From assembly GCF_001625195.1 (NCBI RefSeq), contig NC_054389.1, positions 5,948,520 through 6,012,519 of the forward strand: a DNA stretch of 64,000 nt, in the 5' to 3' direction. Both the position numbers and the translations under genes were made by a program. The stretch comes from Drechmeria coniospora (taxonomy: Eukaryota; Ascomycota; Sordariomycetes; Hypocreales; Ophiocordycipitaceae). This document shows, one piece after another, positions 32,160-43,463 of the stretch; position 1 is the first letter of the stretch, and every line of letters begins with the position of its first letter. Under the pieces are notes generated by a model. It was not told the origin of the DNA. It searched no databases and saw only the letters and a program-made list of their open reading frames with translations.

Positions 32160-33065
32160 ATGCGCACGCTCCTCGCGCTTCTCGGCCTCGCGCTATCGGC
32201 CCACTCGATATGCTACTATCCCAATGGTGCCGTGTCCAGACAGGACACACCCTGCCGCAACGACCTTGACCAGTCGGCGTGCTGCGGCCAGGGCTTCGCC
32301 TGTCTCAGCAACGGCATGTGCAAGACGACGGGTCGTGAGCAGGACACGCCACCCGACACGAATTACCTTCGCGGAAGCTGCACCGACAGGTCCTGGCGGA
32401 GTGGCAACTGCCCATCATTCTGCCTTCAGGAGAACATGGACAACATCGGGGCCGCCTCGGGAGTGCAGGCCTGCCCGGGCGACTATTCCGAGACTCGCTT
32501 CTTCTGCATCAACAAACAGGCCGACGGCTGCAGAATCGCTGGAAAGGTCTTGGTTTTTCCATGTAAGTCCTTGTCTCCTTATCGACCGGGAACGAACGTC
32601 GACATTCGCGGCGAATATGAGACTGACAACGAGCGTTGCCAAGCACCCACTGTTGTCACCACTATAGGATATCAAGCCAATATCCCCTCGTCCGGATCCT
32701 CCACGACGGCGACATCCACACCTCCTAGCACGCAAAGTGTCCCGCCCATGGATCCTGACGGCAGAATGGGCAACAACAACAACAACGACAACAACAATAA
32801 CAAAAGCAGCAGCAGCAGCGGAAGCAGCGGAAGCAGCAGCGCAACGCAGGTAGGTGTCGGCATTGGCGTCGGCGTAGGGGTTGGCATCCCCGTCTTGGCC
32901 GGCGCTGGCGCCGCACTCATCGTCATGAACCGGCGGAGGAGGAAGGCGGCTGCGGCCTCACAGTTTGTCGGACCAACTGAGCAGTTCAAGAACCAAGAAC
33001 CTCGAGAGATGGCCCACTCTGCGGAGACGCAGGTAATGATGCCCCGGCACGAACTGTCCACGTAG
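32160..33065 (+). CDS. Cys-rich secreted domain on a single-pass membrane anchor (putative surface protein)
   Basis: Exons 32160-32562 and 32644-33065 (274 aa). The signal peptide is MRTLLALLGLALSAHS. A Cys-rich ectodomain follows: CYYPNGAVSRQDTPC, ACCGQGFACLSNGMC, YLRGSCTDRSWRSGNCPSFC and TRFFCIN. Then come a Ser/Asn low-complexity stalk with NNNNN and SSSS runs and a Gly/Val membrane helix (GVGIGVGVGVGIPVLAGAGA) with RRRRK on the cytosolic side. The CYYPNG..CC..CLSN..C..RGSCTD pattern recurs in fungal surface proteins of unknown function with a similar stalk and anchor. The 81-nt in-frame segment 32563-32643 has GTAAGT, a CTGAC branch-like site and AAG, so I treat it as an intron. Read through, it would add 27 residues with two extra cysteines. 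A wall-sensor role is possible but unproven. Confidence 0.78.
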   Translation: MRTLLALLGLALSAHSICYYPNGAVSRQDTPCRNDLDQSACCGQGFACLSNGMCKTTGREQDTPPDTNYLRGSCTDRSWRSGNCPSFCLQENMDNIGAASGVQACPGDYSETRFFCINKQADGCRIAGKVLVFPCKSLSPYRPGTNVDIRGEYETDNERCQAPTVVTTIGYQANIPSSGSSTTATSTPPSTQSVPPMDPDGRMGNNNNNDNNNNKSSSSSGSSGSSSATQVGVGIGVGVGVGIPVLAGAGAALIVMNRRRRKAAAASQFVGPTEQFKNQEPREMAHSAETQVMMPRHELST

Positions 33066-33492
33066 CGACGGCACCTGTTTCTGCATCCGCTGCGGCGCCT
33101 TCAGACAGCGCAGCGGTGGGCGCAAAGATACGATCAACGAACGAACGGACGATCGAATGTATGTAATCGGATTTTGTCGTTGAGGGCCATGGCGTGACTT
33201 GAACTGGAAGGTGTCTGACCGACAACGGTCCGAGAAAGCCGATGGCTTTGTTGGCTTTGCCAGTTCGGACATGTACGAGTACACTCTGGGTCCGAATATA
33301 GCTTCAGCACATATATCCACCTTGCCTGCATGCATGGCTCGAGGGTCGACATCGGCTCGACGCCAACGCACGCACTGCCCGGCGGGTTCCACGGCCATAC
33401 GTGTCAAGAATTCCAGCCGGCTTGCGAAAAGATCGATCCCCAACTCCGTGCTATGCTGCCCCGTGCCAATCATCGCGTGCGCCTTCGGCCAT
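33066..33492. other. Convergent 3' intergenic, 427 bases
   Basis: Between the surface-protein gene (+) and neutral ceramidase (-). No gene; frames entering it are antisense shadows. Confidence 0.5.
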
Positions 33493-35973
33493 TCAGCCGA
33501 CCAGGAACGTCGCGCTCGCGCCATCAAACGGCGTGATGCGGCCCGTGATCGACTTGTAATCCCCGTAGTACCGAAGCCTATATTCGCCTGGAGGCGACCA
33601 GGGCTCGATCTTCCAAGCAATGACGGCCTCGCTCGTGCCCAGGATGTGGCTCGTTCGCCTCCAGTGAAAGGTCAGATCCCAGTCGGAATCGTCTCGCACC
33701 CGTTTCCACTCGCCTCGGGGCGACTGCCGATGCTCCACGGCGGCGTACGTTTCCTCGAGCCGCAGGTTGTTGCGGGGGTTGGCTCCGACGAAAGTGGCCT
33801 TGACCGTGTCGGACCGGTGGAAGGCGCTCGTGCGGACGTCGGAGAGGACGTCGCCAAACTGCCGTGCGTACGACGGCCTGTCGTAGAGAACGCCGGGGAT
33901 GAAGCTGAAGGATCGATTGCTGTTGTCTGGAGGCACGACGACCGACTCGGACACGGCGCGCGCCGGTGCATCGAGGCTCCGGAGGTACCGGACCGACTCG
34001 AGCGTTCGATTCATGTAGGCTGCCAGCGTGTGCTTTCCGTACAGCGTCGACGACCCTTCGTAGCGTTGGACGCTGGCGACGAAGCAGTTAGATTGAGCAA
34101 GCGAGAGCGGGAGCGAGATCGGCACGGCGACTTACCCATACTCCTCCTCGGTCGTGATGTAATGCGTGTAGCTGTTGCTCGGCCCGCCGAGGACGACGAC
34201 GGGCTCGTCGCCTCGCAACTCGCTGGCCAACACCTTCGCGCTCTCCTTGGCTACGGCCTCCTTCCAACGGCGACCGGCCATGGTCGTGACCTCGCCGGAG
34301 CTGACGATGATGACGAGCTGGCCGACGCGGAAGGTCTGAATGTCGACGAGGTTCGGCGTCCACTCGTACGGCGTGCTCACCTCACCGACGTCGAGCAGAA
34401 TCGACTTGGGCGCTTGGCAGAGGACCTGGTCTCGGCCCGGCGGCTTGAGCAGCCAGGTGACGAACTTCCAAAAGGCCGACGAGTTCGACTTGGTCGACAG
34501 GTGCTGGACGATGTCGTACGAGCCAGGCTCGTCCCAGGTGCCAGCGCCGAAGGAGTAGCCCAGGGCGGCCGGGCAGGTCCGCACCGCCGACCCGTTGGGC
34601 AGGGAAAAGTGAAAGGTGGACATGTCATGGAATTCGTGAAAGGCCTTGACGCCGTCGCCTCGGACGTTGGCGGGCTTCCGCTTGAGCGACTCGTACACGT
34701 CCAGGGCGCCTTGGTACTGGCGCCTGCCGATTTCGAGGCACGACGAGGCGCCGTAGTCGTCCCCGGCGGACCCGGGACCTCGGGCGCGGCAGAGGTTGCA
34801 CCGGCCGTTGCCGCAGGTGCTGTCCTCGAACTTGCACATCTCGCCGGATCCGTCCTCGCACCAGGCGCCGAGGGTGTTGGGACTCACATCGCCCATGTTG
34901 GCCTGGGAGAAGCCGGCGACGAAGCCGTCGGACTCCATGTGGCCCCCTCGGACCTTCTTCTCGAACATGTCAGCCGCGACGCCCTTGTTGTCGCCGGTGA
35001 TGAGCGTGTTGTTGGCTTGCATCGACGTGCCGTGTGTGGGAAACCAGGTGAGGACGCCGATGTTCTTCCCGTCCGAGGCCCGCTGGAAATTGAGCAGGGT
35101 CAAGTCCGTCTCGACGGATCCGTCGTTTTCGGCGCTCACGTTGTACCTCGCCCGCTCCTCGGCCGGGTTCGCGAGATAGGAGAACATGCTGCGGTTGATG
35201 CCCGCGCCGAGGATCTGCGTGCTGCCGACGCTCAACGTGCCCGGTTCGAGGCTCTCGTGCGCCCGTCGGATGGAGAGAATACAGCCTTCGACGATGGCGC
35301 GGTAGCTCTGGCGGTCGAAGCCCTTGCTGGGAATCTGGGGCAGGAGGTAGTTGAGCCAGGCGCCCGGGCCCGAGTGCGAGTGGGTGGCGGTGACGGCGAG
35401 GTTGTTGTGGCCGTACATGGAGTACCTAGGCCCCAGAGCCTGCAGGCCTCGGATGATGCCGTAGCGGACGGCGGTGTCGCCCGACTGAATGTCGAGGACG
35501 AGATAGACGAAGCGGTCGGCGGGGTCGGCGAGGTCGCCGACGATGAAGGCGCGCGAATAGAGCCGCTGGCGCAAGCCGCTTCCGATCTGGCCGAAGTCGG
35601 CGTAGCCCATCATGTTCAACTCGACGACGGGTCCCGTGATGTCGGCCTTGCCGACGCCGAGCAGGTACCGGTCCTTGACCGGTTCGCCGGCCGGTAGGGT
35701 CTCGGCCGCCCAGACGTTGCTCGAGCCATGGCTGGACGACCAGTGATGGCGGCTGCTGTGCAGCGATGGATCGGACGAGAGCAGAGGTTCGCCGGTCCAG
35801 TCCGGGGCGCGGAAGTAAGCGAGAAGGAAGGCGCAGGCGAGGACGATGACGACCATGCAGTGACGGCGCCAGCTCCTGCGCTCCGGTCGGCGAAATGGCT
35901 CGCGGATGCTTGGGGGCACTCCGGGCGGGGGCCGCCAATCAGTGGCCTTGGATTTTTCGTGCGCCGGCAACAT
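33493..35973 (-). CDS. Neutral (non-lysosomal) ceramidase
   Basis: Exons 34136-35973 and 33493-34072 (805 aa); the intron is GTAAGT..GCCAG. The enzyme cleaves the N-acyl bond of ceramide to give sphingosine and a fatty acid. Residues 1-37 are cytosolic and basic. A signal-anchor helix follows (CMVVIVLACAFLLAYF, about 39-54), so the enzyme should be type II, facing the ER/Golgi lumen or cell exterior. The catalytic domain starts YLLGVGKADITGPVVELNMM. Zinc-site residues lie in TATHSHSGPG (His198, His200) and WFPTHGTSM (His314). The nucleophile Ser364 sits in QANMGDVSPN. The C-terminal Ig-like domain carries STLYGKHTLAAYMNRTLE and ends GRITPFDGASATFLVG. With a fatty aldehyde dehydrogenase also in the window, both ends of sphingolipid breakdown are represented, though 28 kb apart. 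Confidence 0.92.
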
Positions 35974-38453
35974 CACGGCTCTGGGAGGAGGAGGAGGAGG
36001 AGGAGAGGGGGGGGGATGGTGAGGATGACAAGAGCTTCTGGGGATTCGATGCGGAGGTTCGGTGGAGGCGCGACATCTGAGGCCGAGGGTCGCGCTTCGA
36101 GATATTTGTGGCTCACAAAAGGTGAAGTGTGGGAGGGGTGTCGGGACGCGAGAGCTGAGTTTGGCTGGGCGTCGGTGCGCCGAGTGAGTATGATACGAGC
36201 ATGTAACACGAACACGTCGTAGCTCGCAACTCAAGCTGCTGGCCCGTCCGGCTGTGCCGAGCGACGCTATCGTTCCGGGGTACCTTTCTGCGACGGAGGG
36301 GGATGTATGCTATACGATGGCTGCTATTGGTGGCTCCAACTCTCGCAAACGGCGTTGGGAAAGTTGGAATTCGAGGCCCCAGGAGTCGTACTGTTTGCGG
36401 TAGGCTGCCCGCCGGAATACCTCTGCACTCTTTCTGATGGAGCCGAGAGCAAGGGGTCTTCATTCATTACCTTGATGCGATGATGTAATTTAGCAGGGGC
36501 CGAGACTCTCACGAGTCCCACCTTGTGGTCTCGTTCCATGCCCCGTACGGAGTACAGCGCCTGTACTTGTTGCGCGGCCCGTGAGTGGGGAGGGCGATTG
36601 ATTGATGCTTCCCGGCGAACTGGAGAGGAGTGTGGAGGCTCGTCTTGGCTGCACATTCAATGCCTCGCTCGATTGACCTGACCGCACAGCAAGCTGCCGG
36701 ATTGGCAGACGCAAGGGATGTCGCTTGCCTGAGACATTCCGTGGCGACCGCGGGGGTCCGCATTGGCCGGGCCATTCGTGGGTGACGATTCCGGTGGGTG
36801 CGCCGACCGGATGCATGCCAGCGTGGGACAATCGGCGGGAGGTCGGACGCACGCAGCAGCAGCGAGGGAAAAAGGTGAAGCAGGAAGAATTTGTCGGCAC
36901 GAAGCGAAGCACGATATGAAATACGTACTCGAGCGTACTGGGCACTAGAATGGAACAAACGGGGAATCTGGAGCCAAGGCTGCCCTTTCCGTTTGCTGCA
37001 CTTTCCGCTTGCTGCACTCTCCGCTCGCTCCTTCCTCGCCAACATGGGCGCGTGCGGAGACGGACGGCAGGTGCGACGAAAATGAGACGGGAAGGCAGGC
37101 GAGCAGCGAGCCATGCGGCCGACGGCCTTTAGTGGGAGAAATCAGTCGGTGACTGCATCGTACAACACATGCAGGAAGCGGCAAGCATCACGACGATGCA
37201 TGTGCAATTCGTCATGCTCCGTCCATGCTATCCTGCTCTCCGTGCTCGTTCCATCGGATTTCGTGCCAGTCACACCGACGAGGGGCCAAAACCACAGCGC
37301 GTCGACGCATCATCGACTCCAGGCAGGCACCGAGGCGGCTACGCAGATGATGTCGATGACTGCGGGCGGCAGCGCGTAAGCCCATCGGTTTCACGACGGC
37401 AGCGAACTGTGCCGCCTCGTCACCGACTCGATTCGCAGAATGGGCACCAGTATGGGCGGCAGAATGGGTGGTGGTGGGCGATCGATCGATCTGCTTCGTG
37501 GGGTTAATGACGGCCTAGCAGCAGGCTAATTGACAGCCATCAACTCTCTACCGATCTGTCCATCAACTGGCTGACAAATTCAATTCACCCTGATCGGCCT
37601 GTCTCGAGGAAAATGATCGATCGGAGGAGTCTAGTATTCTGCTCTCACCTACGACATATAATAGGGCAAACTTCCTTGGCTGCGTTCCGTACCGCTCGCT
37701 CGCTCGCTCCGCTGCTGCTGCCAATGCTGCCGCCACCGCTTGCGAGCGCTAACGAATACTACCTAAAGGTGCTGTACTGCTACGGTACTGCTCGGTGAAC
37801 GGCGCTGGCTGGTCTCCTCGAGTACTTACCTGGTAAAAATACTAGCATCACACCCGCACCCACTTCGAACCGAAGCAGTCGGAGCCACAGGACGATTCGG
37901 GTTTCCGAGCCTCCACCTGGCTCACCCAATCTTGACACTTCTGCCCCCGACTTGCGCGAGATTGCGTGCATTCGGACGATCGATTCGAACCAAGCGCGGC
38001 GCCGACTCCTGCTGCCTGCGACCCCTCGAGCCCGTACCGCAAACCGTAAACTTCATCTCGCGCGCTCTCTCTCTCCCTCTCTCGGTCTCCTCTCCGTCCT
38101 CCGCTCGTTCAGCACCAGTCAGATTGCAGCTGAAGGCCGAGTTTTCGACTCGCATCGACAGTCGGTTGGCCGCGGACGGCGCTTCAGCTTCGGCGTAGGA
38201 GAATACGGACTTGGTTGGAGATGTTGCGATCCGCACGAGGCCATCGCCGGTGATTGAACGGGCGCGACGACTTCCGACGGCCGACGGCCCAAAAAACTTA
38301 CAAGAGTACAAACTGGACGCGGGCCATTGTTCATCAATTGGAATTGGCCATTGTCCCACCGTCAGCCTTCCTTCCCAAGCGGCCCTCGGTGCGAGCGCCC
38401 GTTCGGCCCAGCCACCAACGGCCTTGGCTCGACCGACTGGAGAACGAAAAAGG
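35974..38453. other. Divergent intergenic, 2.5 kb
   Basis: Upstream of ceramidase (-) and the SIS-domain gene (+). Mostly GC-rich with no protein-like frame; the last 400 bases are the CT-rich leader of the SIS gene. Confidence 0.5.
38058..38106 (+). promoter_or_regulatory. CT-rich box upstream of the SIS-domain gene
   Basis: A run of CTCTCTCTC, CCTCTCTC and TCTCCTCTCC on the coding strand about 350 bases before the start codon, as often seen at fungal core promoters. Confidence 0.35.
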
Positions 38454-39692
38454 ATGGCCGATAGGCAGGCCGGCGAACGTCGGCCGATCCAGACAAGCGC
38501 CGTCATCGTCCTCGGGGCCGAGAAATGCGCCTCCATACCGCCCCCCTCGCCGCCGACGCCATCCATCTCGGCGTACGACGGTTCGCTCTGCGAGCCGACA
38601 GACTCGTTCAGCCTCGCCGAGGCAACGGCGACGAGGAGACGGCTTGCCCGCGGGCTGCATGTCCTCAACATCGAGGCCGACGCGCTGACGAATCTCTCCA
38701 AGCTGTACGAGACGGATGATGCGGCTCGCGACGGCTTCGACAAGGCCGTCCGCACCATCGCCACACGCAGCGCGGCGAGCGGGAAGCTCGTCGTCATCGG
38801 CGTCGGCAAGTCCGGACACATTGGCAAGAAGCTGGTGGCGACACTGCAGAGCCTCGCCATCCGATCCGTCTTTCTGCACCCGACCGAGGCTCTCCACGGA
38901 GACCTGGGCATCGTCGGTCCGCACGACGCGTTACTCTTCATCACCTACTCGGGCAAGACGCAGGAGCTCCTGCTCCTCCTGCCGCACCTCGCCGAGGCGC
39001 TCCCGACCATCATCCTCACGTCGCACGAGCGACCGGAGACGTGCGAGTTCATCAAGCATCGTCCCAACACGATCCTGCTTCCGGCGCCGATACCCGAGTC
39101 GGAGGTGACGACGTTTGGCGTCTCGGCGCCGTCGACTTCGACGACGGTCGCGCTCGCCCTCTGCGACGCGCTCGCAATCACGGTCGCCAACGAGCTTCAC
39201 CAGAACGTCCCGGCCGAGTTTGCGAGGAACCACCCGGGCGGGGCCATCGGGGCGAAGGTGCAGAAGAGTCGGACTATCGGCCATCTCGCCGTCCCGTGGT
39301 CGGAAATCCGGGCGCCCAGCTGGCTCAGCCACGAGAGCTTGGGCGTCGACCTCTTGCGCGCCGGATTCGACTCGAGCACGGGCTGGGTTCGAGTCGAGGA
39401 CGGCGTAGTGTCGCCCGACAGGATCCGGAAGCTTTCGAGCACCGACATGTGCCTGCCGCTTCGAGAGATGACGACGACGCTCGTCGGCCGAGCGGACATG
39501 ATTGTCATGCCATCGGATACGTCGCTCCGGCAGGCCGGCGACATCTTGCGGTCCATGGGCGAGCGAGTGGACGCATCAGGCCAGGATGCGAGCGACGGCG
39601 AGATGGGGCACGATGTGGTGATTGCCGTGATGGAGGGCGGGAACATCGTCGGCGTCCTCGAAGCCAACCAGCTCGAACGCGAAGGGGTCTGA
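38454..39692 (+). CDS. SIS-domain sugar-phosphate isomerase, KpsF/GutQ (arabinose-5-phosphate isomerase) type
   Basis: Single exon, 412 aa, from MADRQAGERRPIQ. After 60 variable residues the SIS domain spans about 98-245. Its landmarks are GKLVVIGVGKSGHIGKKLVA, the HPTEALHGDLG loop, a TYSGKTQEL phosphate-binding turn and SAPSTSTTVALALCDALAIT. The bacterial enzymes interconvert ribulose-5-phosphate and arabinose-5-phosphate, the first step to Kdo. Ascomycetes are not known to make lipopolysaccharide Kdo, so the fungal substrate is open. Bacterial relatives end in two CBS domains. Here the C-terminal 130 residues keep only one CBS-like end (VIAVMEGGNIVGVLEANQLE) and a PLREMTTTLVGRADMIVMPS segment, so the pair looks degenerate. 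Probably cytosolic: no targeting signal is clear. Confidence 0.82.
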   Translation: MADRQAGERRPIQTSAVIVLGAEKCASIPPPSPPTPSISAYDGSLCEPTDSFSLAEATATRRRLARGLHVLNIEADALTNLSKLYETDDAARDGFDKAVRTIATRSAASGKLVVIGVGKSGHIGKKLVATLQSLAIRSVFLHPTEALHGDLGIVGPHDALLFITYSGKTQELLLLLPHLAEALPTIILTSHERPETCEFIKHRPNTILLPAPIPESEVTTFGVSAPSTSTTVALALCDALAITVANELHQNVPAEFARNHPGGAIGAKVQKSRTIGHLAVPWSEIRAPSWLSHESLGVDLLRAGFDSSTGWVRVEDGVVSPDRIRKLSSTDMCLPLREMTTTLVGRADMIVMPSDTSLRQAGDILRSMGERVDASGQDASDGEMGHDVVIAVMEGGNIVGVLEANQLEREGV

Positions 39693-39891
39693 CGTTCGGG
39701 TACTCCGATCCCTTCTCTGCTCCGTAACGTACACCCAACGACAGGGTCGGTTTCGAGCCATCGATGGCGTGCACGGCATGCATATCGATGGATGATTTGA
39801 CGAGCAATTATCAAGGCATATTATAGCGAGTTGATCCCCCAGGAAGTTTGGCCATTTCATTCGAGGCAAGCACTAGGGACGAATTTTACGC

Positions 39892-39917
39892 AAGCGAGCA
39901 AGCAAGCAAGCAAGCAG
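39892..39917. repeat. (AAGC)n simple repeat
   Basis: About six AAGC units in a row. Confidence 0.8.
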
Positions 39918-41924
39918 GACAGCCAGGCGTTGGTGGCTGAAGAAACAACGGTACTGCTTCGCATACTCGAGTCGAACGGCGCTGTGTAGACGCGTACGTA
40001 CGCAAGTATGCACGATGGATGGATAGACGGCGGGCCCCTGGTAGATACCGATCAGCAGTAGATGTGGCGAGGTCGTAATGGACGATGATACAGCGACGTG
40101 ATGGTGCAATGCGCGCACATGCAAACGAATGGATAATGTTGACGCATCAGAGCCACGACACAGGCCTCCGGAGGCCTCACAGGGTGATTCATGTCTACTG
40201 CAGTCAATTGGTTTGAGGATGGAGGCACGTTGGGGAAGATACTTGATCGGCGATAAAGACAATATTTCCACTTGCTGCACAGCACGCCGATGATGAACGC
40301 GATACTAGGCTGGGAGGGAGGGAGGAGACCTTTCACATGTCAAATTTCGTGGATGCGGGAAAGGCGTTCAGCCAACGATAAGGATGATGCCATTTCTGCC
40401 ACTACCGCACCATCGGTATTACCAGGCCAAACGTTGGACCTCGCTCCTTTCTCGGCTCGCCGTCGGCCGTTTTCGTTCCCGTCGAGAATGTTTTCCGTTC
40501 GGTGTTCGTTCGGCCGGCTTGTCTCCCAGCCGCTGCACGTACTTGCCACTCCGAGCAAAGAGAGCTCCCCCGTCGGTTCATGAGAGAAGAGCTTGGGCGA
40601 AAAAAAAAATCCGCAATACTGTGCTGCGTGCGCAATGTGGCAAGGGGTGGGGAGAGTTCCTTTGTGACAGAATGCAGACACGGCCCGGACGCCATGCACC
40701 CGTCATGCAATGAGACGGGACTGCAGGCTGACCGATGGATGCTGGCCATGGACTGCAAGAACAGCCACTCGTTGCATCCCACGCCTGCAAGATATGCATA
40801 CTGTGTACGCATACACTTGTGCCACCGGCACGGTACCACTTTGACCGTTGTTTGCGTGGTTTTGCCATGGGCCATGCGATGACCTGCCCCATCCGTCAGA
40901 CTGAACCATCGTTTGCTCGCCTGCCTACTCGTCGTGCCGATACGATCGCTTTAGGATCCGCTGCGTTCTGGTTTGGCGTTGGCGCCTGCGACTCTGACAT
41001 GACTGCGCGAGGACCAGCTCTTGATCATGTCCTTGGTCCATTCGGGATGCGTTCGCCCGTGTCCGATGCCACGTCAGCCACCGGACTTTGGCATCGTGAG
41101 ATCTCTCGTTATCGGCATCGAAACGAGGCATTCGATTGGATCACTGTACGCCGACCGGTGGCGAGGACGGTAGATGTAGCGGCACGAAGAGCCGCGGCCG
41201 GCCACGGGTCAAGAGGCTAGCAGGCGGCGAGGACATGCATCGATGCCATCCACATTCACATGCACGCACGAACGAGCATTGTGGAGTACCGTACGTCGAC
41301 ATCTCCGACTCGTCGTTGGCCAGCTCCGTGGCCTGACGTCTCGGATCAAAATTGGTTGAGCGGGAACGTGAGGGTGATGGCGATGGCCTGGCCATGGTGC
41401 TGGTCGTGGTGCGAGTGAGACTCGAGTCACCTCCGGATGACGATGGTCCACTCGGGGCGGACACTTGATGGACGTGCACAGGTACATGCCGAGAGATCGG
41501 CTCGATTCCTCCTGAGCCGCGCTCGTTGCTGGCACGGGTGAAGGGGAGGACGGGCGGGCGGATGGACGGACGTAAGGACGGACGGGACGGCATGGAGTTG
41601 CGATGCCGGCGACCAGAGGCAGATGCCAACACAGTCGGCGGGCGGACGGCCCAGGATCGTGGGCAAGAGGTGCGTCAACAACGTTGCAACTGCCGGACGG
41701 TAGGGGTGAGTGAGTGAGTATTTTAGCTTGTCTCTGCTGCTGCATGCAGCAGCATGAGCCGCATGATAGTATAATGAGCTGCGTTGGCGTGTGGGAGGGG
41801 ATGGCATGCATCAGCATCAAGCGCCATGGCGGTTTCGTGGCTGCCGCTGTCAAACAAAGGTGCCCTACCAGCTTGCTTACTACTCAGCCTACTCAACCTC
41901 GGCATAGTGGCGTCTGCTGTCTAC

Positions 41925-42560
41925 CCAGGTAAGTATATAGATCGTATACTTGCATGTAGGAATACCGTGCTGTACGAACGAGCACTGGCAGCCGCTCCGA
42001 CTACGCGCACATAACTTTATCTAGGTATACGAGCACAGCTGTACAGACAGGAGGATATTGACAGCATTACAGGACTTTGGTGATGTTTGTTCCAACTACC
42101 GACTTAGTACTAGGCGGTGGAAAGGTACCTAGCAGGGAACTAATACCACACGTCCAGTTCGCACCGCCTGCACGTTTGTACCTGATCGGCCGGGTGGTAA
42201 TGGTGGCCCAGCTTCTGCTACTAGGCAACTGGAAGAGCATCTATTTACACCAACCGTACTCCGTACTCCGTACAGTACTCGCACTTAAGTACGTGCACGT
42301 TGGTGCGGAATACAAACTGTACAGTACAGGCATTTGGACATGCATTGTACTCCGCACATGTACAAGTATACGGAGTAATAATAGAGTAACAATACAACTA
42401 CAGTACTCCGTACTCCGTACTTGGTTGTATTAGTACTTAGTTGTAGCTAGCTTGCTGTACGGAGTACTTGTACCAGGAGCGCTCTGCAGTAAGTACACAG
42501 TAGCCTGGGCGGTGCTCCATACACAAAGTATTACTCGGTACAGGTACTAACTGAGCTGAA
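41925..42560. repeat. GTAC-palindrome island 6
   Basis: GTACTCCGTACTCCGTACAGTACT, TACGGAGTA and GGTACCTAGC-type motifs; copies of TACTCCGTAC appear in direct tandem. Confidence 0.7.
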
Positions 42561-43463
42561 ATACGGACCCAGTGCCGCTTTCGGAGAGTTCCATGCCTGT
42601 CTCAGTGGGGGGCTCGACATCGTCCGGGGGGTCCTAGGCTAGGGGCATCCCGGTGCTGGTCCGCTAGGTGATGCGCTAAAACGGAGGACAGGTTGCAAGG
42701 GGGGTTGGAGGGCAGCGGGGGCCTCTGCTGCCGTCTGCGGGCGCGGTGGACGCTGGACGGTGAGCGGTGGTCCAGCACTGCTGTTACTGGCTGTGCGTGC
42801 ACTCGTACGCCCACCGTATCGGTACCGAACCGAGTCCGGGTGCGAGCGCGTGAGCCAAACAATAGTTGCAGGGCACTAAGACTAGGTGTACACCTGTGTT
42901 TCATGCAGGTACTTCCCCGGCCAGATAATGCCTTCCGCTTGCGAGGGGGCCTCCCGCTTGCACCCTCACCGTCCGTCCGTCGTGATAAATTCATCTCGGT
43001 TCTTTCATTTACCTGCTTGCTCCCGTCGCCACATCCATCATCCTCTCTACCCTCCGTCCTCCGCCATCCATCATCCTCTGCCCTCCATCCTTCCCCAGGG
43101 ACCTCTCTCACGCCCAGGCCGCTCGCTCCCCTTCGTTGGCCAAGCAAACTCCGAAAGACAGCCGCGGCAGAACGGCGATTCGCCCACATTCAACCATTCT
43201 TCGTCAACCTCGTTATCCTCCAAGCAGAGCCGTCGTAGGCCGAGGTCATCACCCTACGCCAGCTCCTGCGTGCTGCGTACACCTACTGTGCGACGCACCC
43301 GTACGGCTTGCATCGATCGTTTCCACCACTCTCGCCGTGCCTCGCCCGGCAGTCGCCCCCTGCACAGCCGCCGCCCACGTGCGGGCACGAACATGAGACA
43401 ATCGATCGGCGTGCAGGACTGAGAAACGATACATGCACAATCAAACCCACACACACACTCGGA

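Larger units (their letters stand above)
39693..43463. other. Intergenic, 3.8 kb
   Basis: 3' region of the SIS gene, unannotatable sequence, GTAC-palindrome island 6 (41925-42560), then the CT-rich leader of the SPX gene from about 42960. Overlapping open frames on both strands have no recognisable signature. Confidence 0.5.

Noticed and set aside
33199..35697. 832-codon open frame on the + strand
   Set aside because: It lies exactly antisense to neutral ceramidase. GC-rich third positions on the real strand remove stop codons from the opposite frame; its translation is Gly/Ala/Arg/Asp/Val-biased with no motif.
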